Source: Fibrobacter succinogenes
Lineage (GTDB): Bacteria > Fibrobacterota > Fibrobacteria > Fibrobacterales > Fibrobacteraceae
Reading direction: 5' to 3'
Assembly (NCBI GenBank): GCA_902791475.1
Contig: CADAWC010000003.1
Span: 1-64,000, forward strand
Length of the DNA stretch: 64,000 bases
The notes below the pieces were generated by a model that made no database searches, was not told where the DNA came from, and saw only the letters and a list, made by a program, of their open reading frames with translations. The position numbers and the translations under genes were made by a program. Below are positions 53,543 through 63,668 of this stretch, piece by piece (within the stretch, counting starts at the first letter, position 1; every line of letters starts with the position of its first letter).

Positions 53543-54298
53543 TTAAAACTGCGCAATTGGAGTTTTCTCGATCATGTGTAAAATCAATTCTCGTAAAACA
53601 TTTACCCAGTCATGCTCGATTACCCGTTCCTTGGAACATTGATCTTCATCCAAGCGACCAAAATCCAATCGTTTTCCAGCCTTTGCATCATAAAAAGCGT
53701 ATGAAGCCGAAATCTTGACGCAGTTGTTTGTTCGATACCCCATAACCGGGATTGAAAAAGCAGGCGTGCTTAAGCCCGAATTATAAAGATTCAAGTTCTG
53801 GTAAGACTTCATTTCGATACTGTCTAGCACAAAATAAACTTCGGCACCGTCAGACATCGAAACCGGCTTTGGCACACGAAGACTATCGCCATCCAAGACC
53901 TCTACAGAATACGTGACACTGTCTTTCGAGATACCATCCAGTTTATAATGAACATTCGAGTTAAACTTAAGCGTGTTGTCCACATTGCTCGAGAACCACT
54001 CCTTCATTTTTTCCATATTTTCAGACATCATGAGAGTGTCTCTCCAATCCACAGTTTTTTCGGAAAAAGTTGACATTCCAGAAGCATCATTCGCACTTGT
54101 ATAAAACCACGGGAAAACGGTCCATTCCTTAGAGTCTTCAGAATCTTTTTCTTTGTTCAAAACTACAGGTTCCGTAAACAAAACGTTCATGCTAGCCGGT
54201 TTTTGTGTCCAGGACGCATCCTTGTGTTGCTTTGTCCCTGAGCAGCCCACAATTGCAGTAGCAAGAACCATTGGAATCATCAACTTCACCAATCTCAT
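53543..54298 (-). CDS. Hypothetical lipoprotein
   Basis: This 251-residue lipoprotein has a lipobox (AIVGC) near residue 18. It is predicted to sit in the envelope and shows about eight beta strands with a Tyr/Ser-rich C-terminal half (FSIPVMGYRTNNCVKISASY). No family is recognised. The ATG at 54298 is favoured over a TTG two codons upstream because AAGGAG is then six bases away. It ends 50 bases from the expansin start on the same strand, with a terminator between. Confidence 0.6.
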   Translation of the reverse strand: MRLVKLMIPMVLATAIVGCSGTKQHKDASWTQKPASMNVLFTEPVVLNKEKDSEDSKEWTVFPWFYTSANDASGMSTFSEKTVDWRDTLMMSENMEKMKEWFSSNVDNTLKFNSNVHYKLDGISKDSVTYSVEVLDGDSLRVPKPVSMSDGAEVYFVLDSIEMKSYQNLNLYNSGLSTPAFSIPVMGYRTNNCVKISASYAFYDAKAGKRLDFGRLDEDQCSKERVIEHDWVNVLRELILHMIEKTPIAQF

Positions 54299-54345
54299 TT
54301 TCAACTCCTTCTAAAATTTGTTCAAAAAAAATATAACAAAAAAAT

Positions 54346-54366
54346 CGGCACGCATTTTGCGCACCG
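54346..54366 (-). terminator. Terminator downstream of guaB
   Basis: CGGCACGC/GCGCACCG pairs with two wobble pairs around a short loop. On the minus strand it is followed by ATTTTTTT. It lies 106 bases beyond the guaB stop. Confidence 0.6.
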
Positions 54367-54375
54367 GTTTTCATA

Positions 54376-54419
54376 GGATATCCTTCGACTTCGGCTAACG
54401 CCTCCGCTCAGGATGACAT
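54376..54419 (+). repeat. REP-like palindrome, ATGACA family
   Basis: ATCCT/AGGAT outer and GGC/GCC inner pairing, ending GATGACA. It lies between the guaB stop and its terminator and closely resembles 25404-25446. Confidence 0.6.
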
Positions 54420-54471
54420 GTAAGGCCCATCGACAACACTTCGATAAACTCAGCGCTTCGGCTCAGGGACC

Positions 54472-55977
<1,506 letters not shown>

Positions 55978-56033
55978 CTAGCTCTAAGCCCCTAGAAATA
56001 TGTAAAAAAGTGGTTATTCGTTAGCGTTTTAAA

Positions 56034-56121
56034 AAGGGGGAAGCCTCCCCCTGGTTCGCACTACGTCGCTCTCCACCCCTTCGAACGGGCGCTCAGTCGC
56101 CGCCCCGTAACGCCCCGGCTT
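56034..56121 (-). repeat. Structured 3' element, copy 2 (after the GH11 xylanase)
   Basis: It starts four bases after the xylanase stop. On the minus strand it opens AAGCCGGGGCGTTACGGGG and ends with the stem GGGGGA/TCCCCC (loop GGCT) followed by TTTTT, so its end can act as an intrinsic terminator. It is homologous to 20476-20610, which has an extra nested REP-like insert. Confidence 0.75.
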
Positions 56122-56124
56122 GTA

Positions 56125-57228
56125 TTAGCGCTCGACAGCAATCGTCTTGGCAAAGGCCCCACGCTTGACCAGATAAACGGACGAACGAGCAAACTTGTTT
56201 GCTACAGCCAGCTTAAGCGACAAACCACTCTTCAGTTCAACCTTGCCGAGGAAATTTCCCTGCATATCGAACACTTGATAAATCCCCGCCTTGTCAAAGC
56301 GCTGTACCGTAAACGGAATCGCATCGGTCCCCGAACTCGAAGAACCGCCAACACTGCTCGAAGATTTCGCTACCTTCTCCGATGACGAACTCGGCACCAT
56401 TTTTGACGAACTCGACGCAACAGAACTTGAACTTAAAGCAACGGAACTGGACGACGGAACTTCTTCACCTTTGACGTAAACCTTTATGTGCGGGAAATCA
56501 GCCGTACCGGAAACGCCGTTTCCCATGCTTCCGGCTTCGCCAAGGACCTTGGCTTCGTAGAGTTTTCCCATCTCCATGCCCAGCTTTTCCCACTGTCTCA
56601 TGTGAGCGCTAATATTGATGATACCGCAATCACGGGCATTTTCACGAATGCTGAAATACTGCAAAAAAGTCGTATTGCCTTTGGTCTTGATGGCGGGGCC
56701 CGTATGTTCTCCCCAATAAACGGAGTATTTGGCACCATCGATTGTGTAATCGCCCATCTTATTGCTAGCGACCCAATCACCAGGCCTCCACCCTGTCAGC
56801 CAGTTATCGACAACATAATATTCAACCAGCTTACTCGGGGATTTCGAAACTTCTTCCATCCAACCGTAGACACCGACATAGGAGTAATCGGCACCATTGA
56901 TATTCTGTTTCACGAGCTTGAATTCCGCAAACATATCGCCGCCAAGTTCGTTATACTTTTTGTCGCTATCGAACGAAAGTCCCGCACGGCAAAGGTAGTC
57001 TCCAGCACTCTGGAAAGAACATGCCATGGATCCATCTTCATAAATTGTAAGCGAACCTGAAGTAGCCCTGTCGTACCAAAGCTCGTAACCGACACCGTTG
57101 TACGAGCTCACTTCGTTCCCGTTCACTTTTTTGCTTGCACCAGTATGTTTCGCTGTATTGCAAAAATCCTGTGCCAAGGCCCCCGCCGTGAGTCCCATAC
57201 TCAAAGCGATAATAATTTTATTCACCAT
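56125..57228 (-). CDS. GH11 endo-1,4-beta-xylanase
   Basis: This 367-residue secreted xylanase starts at the ATG five bases after GGAGG; the longer frame only adds five codons. A signal peptide covers about 1-19. The GH11 jelly roll spans about 20-255, with nucleophile Glu136 in KLVEYYVVDNW and acid/base Glu231 in AKVLGEAG. WRPG, YSVYWGEHTGPAI and FLQYFSIRENARDCG complete the family pattern. A Ser-rich linker with Lys (about 268-312) leads to a C-terminal beta domain (QVFDMQGNFLGKVEL) like those on other enzymes here. A structured repeat follows the stop codon. Confidence 0.93.
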   Translation of the reverse strand: MVNKIIIALSMGLTAGALAQDFCNTAKHTGASKKVNGNEVSSYNGVGYELWYDRATSGSLTIYEDGSMACSFQSAGDYLCRAGLSFDSDKKYNELGGDMFAEFKLVKQNINGADYSYVGVYGWMEEVSKSPSKLVEYYVVDNWLTGWRPGDWVASNKMGDYTIDGAKYSVYWGEHTGPAIKTKGNTTFLQYFSIRENARDCGIINISAHMRQWEKLGMEMGKLYEAKVLGEAGSMGNGVSGTADFPHIKVYVKGEEVPSSSSVALSSSSVASSSSKMVPSSSSEKVAKSSSSVGGSSSSGTDAIPFTVQRFDKAGIYQVFDMQGNFLGKVELKSGLSLKLAVANKFARSSVYLVKRGAFAKTIAVER

Positions 57229-57268
57229 ACATACCTCCACCAAAAGTTTAATTTCAATATAACAACTT

Positions 57269-58993
57269 TTAGGGTTCTTTCACACAGCGGACGCCAAGCC
57301 TGCTGTTTTTATCCTCCTCACGGGTCATCATTGAAAAATACTGGGCCTGCTGATAGTCCATTGGACTATATGAAGCAGCAAATGCAATGGCAAGCGAATC
57401 GTTTTCCGTAGATTCATTGGAAGTCCACCACATTTTAAAGGAAGGCATCCCATCAAGGAGATTCATTTGATGCCCATCTTTTGTAGGAGTCCTCCAACCG
57501 CCCAATTTTTCCTGCAAATCGAGCACTTCCTCATAAGTAGGCAAACGCCACCCCTCAGGACACTGCACATCCGCCCACGCAAACGTAGTGTCCCCCAAAT
57601 CATCAATCATCCAATAAAGACCGACCGCCTTACGATAGGCATAGCGTTTTCCATCGCGTCCGTCTTCAAGCGAATCAGTAAAGACTTCCCACTTATTTGA
57701 CTTGCAGACATAGCCGTATTTATCCGTATCTTCAAGCGAGCCTTCTTTTTCACTTGTACATAATCCAGTCTGTTTTTCGACATCCAACGCATAACGCCAT
57801 TTGCCAAAATCGCACACGATCAAAGAAGCATTCACTCCTCCCGGCGTCATAAAATAGTCCGTGCTATCGCATTTTATTCCATAAGAATTAGATTCCAGGG
57901 CATTTGCGACACGCCAATAATAATTAGAACGGCTCAATGAACCCACCAATACATCATAAGCGCAAGTGTAATACTCATCGTATCGCGTTTTTCCGACAGC
58001 TCCTAGAAGGTCCTCATCGCACTCCCCGAGGCCAAATTCCCCACGCCAAAAGTCTTCAACCGTCTTTTCAAATTCAGGAATCATGCCGTGGTAAGCAATG
58101 GATGTCATATCGAATCCAGTACCATAAACGCTTTTCCAACGATCAAAACTATTGCGGAAGCGATTCAGCTCAGTCGGCAAATAAACATCTCCCGACACCG
58201 TGACGACGCCACTATTAAAAGCAATTTTTGCAATCCGATAAATTGTAGAATCATCCACCGATTTACCGTTCTTGGCAAAATCATCTATAAAAGCGCGGAC
58301 CGTCGAATCCTTATACCTGTCAAAAACAACGGTCAACCCCATCAACACTTGATCGCCAAGGCTATCCCCAAAAAGGCTCCAATCTTCGGCAGCACCAATG
58401 TATTCACCATCTTTCATCGGGACATGGAATATTTCAAAGAGTTCTTTTTCGGCCTGTTTTTTCGCTTCAGCAAACGGGAGTTTGTCATCGCGAGCAAGCT
58501 TTCGGACACGCTCAAATTCCAAGTGCGTCAGCAAGTTGACATTGACAGAATCCCGAGAATCCAGATCTGCAATAGCATACAAAGTACAGACCTTTTCTGA
58601 CGGCAAGCTATTATAGCCAAGGACATCACCCGTCACAGAAATTTGGACAAACCGAGACTCCAGCGAATCCACATTCACAGAATAACGGCTAAAGCCCCCA
58701 TCCACCATCCCCGTAAAAGAAGCCCCAACAGGCTCTAAAGTCACTTCATCTAAAGCAGTCAACTGTACAACGGAGCTATCCACAAAAGGCGTTTTTTGAG
58801 CAAAACCATGAATTATCCGAGAAGATCCACTACGGTTACTGCTCGAAAAGCTGCTTGAACTTTTTTCATTTTGTACATCCGGACCAACGGCGTTCCCTTC
58901 ATTGCCGTTAGCACAAGCCATCAACAAAACCTGCACCAAGAGCAAAACGCCCCAGCAGCAGAACACAGCCCCTTTGCAACAAAATGACTTCAT
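57269..58993 (-). CDS. Divergent FISUMP-type lipoprotein
   Basis: This 574-residue lipoprotein has a lipobox (LLMAC) near residue 27, then a Ser-rich linker. A beta domain (about 70-160) is followed by a helical region (about 160-330) with few clear features. The C-terminal 120 residues are a degenerate FISUMP module: DGRDGKRYAYRKAVGLYWMI, CPEGWRLPTYEEVLDLQEKL, MWWTSNEST and the terminal LGVRCVKEP. The first YCYN..C part of the module is altered. It lies upstream of the xylanase gene on the same strand. Function unknown. Confidence 0.72.
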   Translation of the reverse strand: MKSFCCKGAVFCCWGVLLLVQVLLMACANGNEGNAVGPDVQNEKSSSSFSSSNRSGSSRIIHGFAQKTPFVDSSVVQLTALDEVTLEPVGASFTGMVDGGFSRYSVNVDSLESRFVQISVTGDVLGYNSLPSEKVCTLYAIADLDSRDSVNVNLLTHLEFERVRKLARDDKLPFAEAKKQAEKELFEIFHVPMKDGEYIGAAEDWSLFGDSLGDQVLMGLTVVFDRYKDSTVRAFIDDFAKNGKSVDDSTIYRIAKIAFNSGVVTVSGDVYLPTELNRFRNSFDRWKSVYGTGFDMTSIAYHGMIPEFEKTVEDFWRGEFGLGECDEDLLGAVGKTRYDEYYTCAYDVLVGSLSRSNYYWRVANALESNSYGIKCDSTDYFMTPGGVNASLIVCDFGKWRYALDVEKQTGLCTSEKEGSLEDTDKYGYVCKSNKWEVFTDSLEDGRDGKRYAYRKAVGLYWMIDDLGDTTFAWADVQCPEGWRLPTYEEVLDLQEKLGGWRTPTKDGHQMNLLDGMPSFKMWWTSNESTENDSLAIAFAASYSPMDYQQAQYFSMMTREEDKNSRLGVRCVKEP

Positions 58994-59047
58994 ACCATTA
59001 GCCCCTTAACATATGTCTTAAATATACAATTTAAGGGATAAAAAAGA

Positions 59048-59076
59048 ACCTCGACAAGTTCATCACCAGTCGAGGT
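59048..59076 (-). terminator. Terminator after pth
   Basis: ACCTCGAC/GTCGAGGT with a 13-base loop. On the minus strand it is followed by TCTTTTTT. It lies 38 bases beyond the pth stop. Confidence 0.7.
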
Positions 59077-59113
59077 CATAATATTTTTGTTGCATCCGTT
59101 GCATATAACGGCT

Positions 59114-59668
59114 TTACTTTCCGTTATAGCGTTCCATGCACTTTTCAATGCCAAGCTTAAAGTAGCATTCTACGAGTGCGGGGACTTTTGCGATTGCTTC
59201 GTCGAATTTCGGACGGTCTTCGGGCGAGAACTTCGCCAAGACCCAGTTGCTGAGGTCAAATTTCGGCGGGCACTTGCCCACGCCAAAGCGGATGCGCGGG
59301 AACTTGTCGCCCACATGTTCAATGATATTGCGGAGTCCATTCTGACCGCCATGACTGCCGTCCTTGCGGCAACGGATACGGCCTACATCCAAATTAATAT
59401 CGTCGCTAAAAACGAGTAAATGATCGACCTTGACCTTGTACCACGTCATCAGAGCCTGCACTGCTTCACCAGAGAGATTCATATAGGTTTGCGGCTTCAC
59501 GAGGAGGCATTCCTCGCCTGCAATGTTCACCTTCATGGTGAGCGCCTTGTGTTCCGATTTCCAGTCCTTGCTCGGGTCGGCGAGCTTTTCAACCGCCATA
59601 AAACCGGCATTGTGGTGAGTATTAGAATACTGTGTACCAGGATTTCCAAGACCGACAATTAAATACAT
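59114..59668 (-). CDS. pth: Peptidyl-tRNA hydrolase
   Basis: This 184-residue enzyme releases tRNA from dropped-off peptidyl-tRNA. YLIVGLGNPG, THHNAGF (catalytic His19), NLSGEAV and VFSDDINLDVGRIRCRKDGS are the family blocks, all intact. It starts six bases after the TlpA stop, with AGGTTATT before the ATG, and closes the run rplY, lipoproteins, TlpA, pth. Confidence 0.95.
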   Translation of the reverse strand: MYLIVGLGNPGTQYSNTHHNAGFMAVEKLADPSKDWKSEHKALTMKVNIAGEECLLVKPQTYMNLSGEAVQALMTWYKVKVDHLLVFSDDINLDVGRIRCRKDGSHGGQNGLRNIIEHVGDKFPRIRFGVGKCPPKFDLSNWVLAKFSPEDRPKFDEAIAKVPALVECYFKLGIEKCMERYNGK

Positions 59669-59674
59669 AATAAC

Positions 59675-60217
59675 CTATTTGCTCCAAAGAACCTGAGGCC
59701 AGTCACGACCTTCTTCGCCCAACATAAACAAGGGCTTTGCGTTTTTATCCAAAACAATTGTACGCGGGAGGCTGATTTCTTCGCCTTCCCTGACAAGTCC
59801 AAAACCTTCCGTAAGACGTTTGAACGGATCGCCCACGACCATAAACTTCGACGCATTAGTCTTTTCAATCCAGTTCTTGACAAGATTTTCGTCACGCTCA
59901 CCAATGTTTACTAGCACAACCGCAACATTATTTTTCTGGAGTTCGTCAAAATTTTCAGCAAGGCGCTTGATCCCAGCTCTGCAAGGAATGCACCACGTTG
60001 CAAAATAAACTAATGCCGTACGTTCATTTTTTTCGGCAAGTTTTGCCAAGTGCGTACGAGTGAACGGTTTTGCATTGTCAGAAAATTCACGAACAGCAAA
60101 CCACGGCAAAGAATCAGCAACAACCGCAGGCAAATCCATCTTGCGCGATTCTTCAGCTGGAGCCGCGGCAATCCACGAAAAAGCAACGAGCAAAACAACA
60201 GACAAAAGGCGAATCAT
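59675..60217 (-). CDS. TlpA-family thiol-disulfide oxidoreductase
   Basis: This 180-residue thioredoxin-fold protein has an N-terminal signal sequence (about 1-20), so it works outside the cytoplasm. TALVYFATWCIPCRAGI holds the redox CxxC as Cys-Ile-Pro-Cys, and ISLPRTIVLDKN contains the cis-Pro loop. The start overlaps the stop of the preceding lipoprotein gene by four bases; an upstream in-frame codon adds only four residues. It may keep cysteines of the neighbouring lipoprotein in order (inference). Confidence 0.83.
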   Translation of the reverse strand: MIRLLSVVLLVAFSWIAAAPAEESRKMDLPAVVADSLPWFAVREFSDNAKPFTRTHLAKLAEKNERTALVYFATWCIPCRAGIKRLAENFDELQKNNVAVVLVNIGERDENLVKNWIEKTNASKFMVVGDPFKRLTEGFGLVREGEEISLPRTIVLDKNAKPLFMLGEEGRDWPQVLWSK

Positions 60218-61374
60218 TCGAGCCTCCACTTGTCTAATTCAGGCACCCATTCGTTGAACCAGTCACCCTTGGAAACATTTTCGTTCAAGCGCTTTTTTGC
60301 TTCATTCACATCGTAGCGACCAGAACCTTTCACCTTGGCATGTAGACCAAAATAGGATTCACCTTCACAGTTTGAACCGGACAAGAACAAATCCGTAGAG
60401 CAAGAGATTCCAAGGCTACCCTCGGCGCATTCTACTGGCGAAAGCTCAAGTTTTAACAAAAGTCCATCCTTGCATTCTGCAGTGCGAACTGGGTACTTTG
60501 CAGAGAAACGTTCAAAGACCGCACGACGCAACTGCTGCATGGAGGCATCAGCACCTTCAGTCTGGAAATAAAACGCATACTGCGAACGGAACGCATTGTA
60601 ATTCTGCTGAGCGGAATCAAAAACTGTTTTCGTTTTATTTTCAGATGCAACACCAAGCCCCGCAAGGAGAGTTTCAATAGAAACCGTGCAAGCATACAAA
60701 TCTTGCGCCGCTTTAAAAGCATTATTCTTGACGATCGGATGTTTCTGCTCATCAAAAATCTTCAAGGCAAGCATCAGGGAATCCTGCGTGATTTCAAGTT
60801 CACGTACAAAAGGCTTTGCCGCATCAGAACGCGTCATGCAAGCAGCAACACCAAATTTACCGCCCACGGTCAGCGTTGCAACAGGCCTTGCATCCTGGGC
60901 ATTCTGCAACTGCGTAAACACCTGCGTTTTTGCTTCAAACGAAGACTGAATCGACTCTTTACCAGCAGCGTCCACATCAGCACGACGAGTTTCTACAGTC
61001 TTCGCCACAAGAACGGACTGGATTTTTGCAGAGATATCTTTTTGGGCAAGAGCGAGTGCAGCACTAGCATCATCCGCAAAACCCAAACCACGCAAATCAT
61101 CGCCATTCGGACAGGCATAGGATTGCAAAAGTTCCGCTAAAGAAACACGAGAATCCGCAACAGGTTGCGGTTGCACTTTCGGAGTTGCCGTCTGTACAGC
61201 CTTTGTCTCGGACAGTTGCTTTACAACATCACCTGTTTCAAGTTCATCAAAAGCTTGCGAAGACTTCGCACGGATAGCATCAGCATTCACATCATGTTTA
61301 GCAGCTGCTTTAGAACCGCCACAACCTAAAAGAGATACAAGGCAGCCACAAAGCAACAAATTCAAGCATTTCAT
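60214..61374 (-). CDS. LPP20-like lipoprotein
   Basis: This 386-residue lipoprotein has a lipobox (SLLGC) at about residue 18. Residues 60-200 look like the LPP20/FlgP type domain (LAQKDISAKIQSVLVAKTV, ATLTVGGKFGVAACM), and the rest is helical with several Cys (CKDGLLLKLELSPVECAEG, GISCSTDLF). The region after the lipobox (VNADAIRAKSSQAFDELETG) is mirrored in the 47-residue lipoprotein encoded just upstream. It overlaps tlpA-like coding by four bases. Function unknown. Confidence 0.7.
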   Translation of the reverse strand: MKCLNLLLCGCLVSLLGCGGSKAAAKHDVNADAIRAKSSQAFDELETGDVVKQLSETKAVQTATPKVQPQPVADSRVSLAELLQSYACPNGDDLRGLGFADDASAALALAQKDISAKIQSVLVAKTVETRRADVDAAGKESIQSSFEAKTQVFTQLQNAQDARPVATLTVGGKFGVAACMTRSDAAKPFVRELEITQDSLMLALKIFDEQKHPIVKNNAFKAAQDLYACTVSIETLLAGLGVASENKTKTVFDSAQQNYNAFRSQYAFYFQTEGADASMQQLRRAVFERFSAKYPVRTAECKDGLLLKLELSPVECAEGSLGISCSTDLFLSGSNCEGESYFGLHAKVKGSGRYDVNEAKKRLNENVSKGDWFNEWVPELDKWRLE

Positions 61375-61391
61375 GCAAACAAATATAGATT

Positions 61392-61535
61392 TTATTTCTG
61401 GTCCGCATCTAGTTCGCTATACGCCTGCGCGGCCCTAGCTCGAACTTCATCGGCATTGCTATCCTGCTGTTTTACAGGTTCGGAGCTTGCACACCCTAAG
61501 AGGGCGATAAAACAAAGACAATAGAAAAGTTTCAT
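61392..61535 (-). CDS. Small lipoprotein (47 residues)
   Basis: A short frame from the ATG at 61535 encodes a signal peptide with lipobox ALLGC, then a charged tail. The tail SNADEVRARAAQAYSELDAD matches the region just after the lipobox of the neighbouring 386-residue lipoprotein (VNADAIRAKSSQAFDELETG), 17 bases downstream, so the pair probably share an ancestor. No other family is recognised. A stop follows at 61392. Confidence 0.6.
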   Translation of the reverse strand: MKLFYCLCFIALLGCASSEPVKQQDSNADEVRARAAQAYSELDADQK

Positions 61536-61555
61536 GATATTCATAAGATGAATAT

Positions 61556-61710
61556 ACAAAAATCAACTACGACTTGCCGCGAACCCTCGGTTTGAACTAT
61601 CCGGATATTCCGGATAGTTGGATTTTCAGGCAATTTCGCATCATTGGCAACTATTAAGTATTTCTTAATAGTTGCCCCCTCTGTCAATTCACCGTCTTCT
61701 AGAATGTATT
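61556..61710 (-). pseudogene. Possible RhuM-family fragment with embedded palindromes
   Basis: A short frame reads VKYILEDGELTEGATIKKYL and, 20 codons later, IRNIRIVQTEGSRQVV. ILxDGELxExAT and VQTEGSR are typical of RhuM/virulence-associated proteins, where they are adjacent. Two perfect palindromes lie in this stretch. No start or end of a full gene was found. The link to RhuM is from memory of motifs only. Confidence 0.35.
61597..61675. repeat. Two adjacent perfect palindromes
   Basis: AACTATCCGGA, TAT, TCCGGATAGTT (11-base arms) is followed by GGCAACTATTAAG, TATTT, CTTAATAGTTGCC (13-base arms). Both share AACTAT and ATAGTT ends. They sit between rplY and the small lipoprotein. Confidence 0.65.
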
Positions 61711-61722
61711 TCACATAAGAAA

Positions 61723-61748
61723 AGACCCGCCCCAATCGGAGCAGGTCT
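61723..61748 (-). terminator. Terminator after rplY
   Basis: AGACCCGCCCC/GGAGCAGGTCT pairs over eleven positions with two wobble pairs and a four-base loop. On the minus strand it is followed by TTTTCTT. It lies 29 bases beyond the rplY stop. Confidence 0.8.
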
Positions 61749-61776
61749 CTTAAAGCCTTTCAGCTTGTTGCCAGAA

Positions 61777-62403
61777 TTAGTTGGCAGCCGGAGCAGCGGC
61801 AGCGGCAGCGGCGTCAGCAGCCGGAGCAGCAGCATCATCCTTCTTCTTGGACTTAGAAGAAATCGTAAAGATAACGGTGCGCGGGCCAGAAGCGAGCGTA
61901 ACGTTTTCCGGAAGCTTGAAATCCTTAGCGTAGAAGGTCACGTTCGTTTCGAAGTTGGAGATGTCCAATTCGAGAACAGACGGGATGCTTGCCGGCTTAG
62001 CAGCGAGCATGAGATAACGAGCTTCCTGAGAGAAGAGACCGCCCTGAGTCTTCACGCCAATCGGGAGACCGGAAAGCTTGACCGGGATGCGAACCTTAAC
62101 GAATTCGTCATCAGCGATCTTAATGAAGTCAACGTGCGTGATCTTCTGGGTGAGAGCGTCCTTCTGGACACTGTAGACGAGAGCCGGATTGCCAGCCTTG
62201 CCATCGATTTCGAGGTCAAGAAGCGTGTAACGCTTGCCCGGAGCAAGAACCTTGCGCAAGTCGATTTCGCTGACGCTGATGTTCTTAGCTTCGATACCCT
62301 TACCATAATAGACGGCCGGAATCTGACCAGCCTTACGCAAACGGGCGTTAGCACGGTTTGCACCTAGCACTCTCGAGGTAGCTTTGAGCGTTGTGAGTTC
62401 CAT
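61777..62403 (-). CDS. rplY: 50S ribosomal protein L25/general stress protein Ctc
   Basis: This 208-residue protein is the long (Ctc) form of L25, which binds 5S rRNA. RVLGANRANARLRKAGQIPAV marks the N-terminal domain, and GLPIGVKTQGG and the beta-rich C-terminal domain follow. The tail is Ala-rich with few charges. GGAGATAACACA precedes the ATG. It lies 31 bases after tRNA-Gln and is followed by a terminator. Confidence 0.95.
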   Translation of the reverse strand: MELTTLKATSRVLGANRANARLRKAGQIPAVYYGKGIEAKNISVSEIDLRKVLAPGKRYTLLDLEIDGKAGNPALVYSVQKDALTQKITHVDFIKIADDEFVKVRIPVKLSGLPIGVKTQGGLFSQEARYLMLAAKPASIPSVLELDISNFETNVTFYAKDFKLPENVTLASGPRTVIFTISSKSKKKDDAAAPAADAAAAAAAPAAN

Positions 62404-62434
62404 TGTGTTATCTCCATTAGATAAAAAAAATTCA

Positions 62435-62506
62435 TTGGGGTAGCTGGACTCGAACCAACGAATAACGGAATCAAAATCCGTTGTCTTACCACTTGACGAT
62501 ACCCCA
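62435..62506 (-). tRNA. tRNA-Gln (anticodon TTG)
   Basis: The minus strand gives an acceptor stem TGGGGTA/TACCCCA, a D arm, an anticodon stem ACGGA/TCCGT around TTTTGAT, a five-base variable loop and a T arm GTTGG/CCAGC with TTCGAGT. The anticodon is TTG. CCA is not encoded. It lies between ispE and rplY. Confidence 0.93.
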
Positions 62507-62737
62507 ATGGTGCGACAAAGATAGTAAAAAAGTTCCTTTTGTCAAAGACAAACGTGCATAAATTTCAAAAAAACAAGCAATTTCCAGGACTTAAACCGTA
62601 AAATTGAGTTACTAGTTAATAGTTAGTAGTTACTAGAGATTGCTATATAAACAATTTTAGTAACCAAGAACTACAAGATGCGGTAAAGCCTGCCTAGTAA
62701 CTAGTAACTCCGAACTAATAACTGCGGCGAAGTCGCT

Positions 62738-63643
62738 CTACCAAGGCCAGAATTTGGTGACGGTCTGGTAGCGGGAAATCGGTTTCATCGCGGCAGCAGC
62801 CTTTTCGGCAAGCTCTCGGGTCTTGAAAATCCCGAAAACGGAGGCCCCCGAACCGGACATCAGGGCGACCTTAGCCCCCAGTTCCAAGAATTTCTGTTTC
62901 ATCTCGGCGACAAGCGGGTGCGTCGGGAAAACCGAGATTTCGAAAGCATTGAAACACATTTCGGGATTGACAATCTGCTTAAACGTTTCCGAAGGCGGTT
63001 CAGCAATAGGATCTCCACACAACGGAGGATTCATTTTTGATTCCCACGCCGCTTTGTACTGTTCCCAGCGGTCCGGGCCAGACTTCGGGACTCCGGCATA
63101 AGCGTCCTTGGTCGGGACCGCATCAAGCGGAGTTGCGATGAGGAGAGCGGCCCCCTCCGGGAGTTCGAGCGGTTCCACGAACGTCAAACGCTCGCCAATA
63201 CCTTCAGCAAAAGCGGTTCCGCCACGAACGAGGAACGGCACGTCGGCGCCAAGCCGAGCGCCGATAGATTCCAAAACCTCAAACGGATAGTCCAAATTCC
63301 ACAGGCGGTTGAGCAAGCGGAGCGTCGCCGCGGCATCGGCACTGCCACCGCCAAGGCCAGCTCCAAGCGGCATTACCTTCGTGAGGTGGATGTCCGCACC
63401 AAGAGCGCAATTGGCATATTCCTTGAGGGCCTTCGCCGCCTTGAACACGAGGTCGAATTCCAGCGGATAGTTCTGCGGTTCGTTGTACGTCAAGCAGATT
63501 TCGCCATCTTCACGGAGCGTCGCCTCGACTGTATCGCCCGCATCAACCGTCTGGAAGACCGTTCCCAAATCGTGGTAACCGTCTTCGCGCTTGCGGATGA
63601 CATCGAGAAACAAATTGATTTTAGCTGGAGCGTATTCTTTCAT
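62738..63643 (-). CDS. ispE: 4-diphosphocytidyl-2-C-methyl-D-erythritol kinase
   Basis: This 301-residue GHMP kinase phosphorylates CDP-methylerythritol in the MEP isoprenoid pathway. APAKINLFLDV near the start, the ATP loop PLGAGLGGGSADAAATL and the C-terminal MSGSGASVFG are present and intact. A GTG two codons upstream of the chosen ATG is possible. An insert of about 35 residues near 190-225 lengthens the usual form. It is upstream of tRNA-Gln and rplY on the same strand. Confidence 0.95.
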   Translation of the reverse strand: MKEYAPAKINLFLDVIRKREDGYHDLGTVFQTVDAGDTVEATLREDGEICLTYNEPQNYPLEFDLVFKAAKALKEYANCALGADIHLTKVMPLGAGLGGGSADAAATLRLLNRLWNLDYPFEVLESIGARLGADVPFLVRGGTAFAEGIGERLTFVEPLELPEGAALLIATPLDAVPTKDAYAGVPKSGPDRWEQYKAAWESKMNPPLCGDPIAEPPSETFKQIVNPEMCFNAFEISVFPTHPLVAEMKQKFLELGAKVALMSGSGASVFGIFKTRELAEKAAAAMKPISRYQTVTKFWPW

Positions 63644-63668
63644 GACCACAAACCTAGCAAAAAAATTT

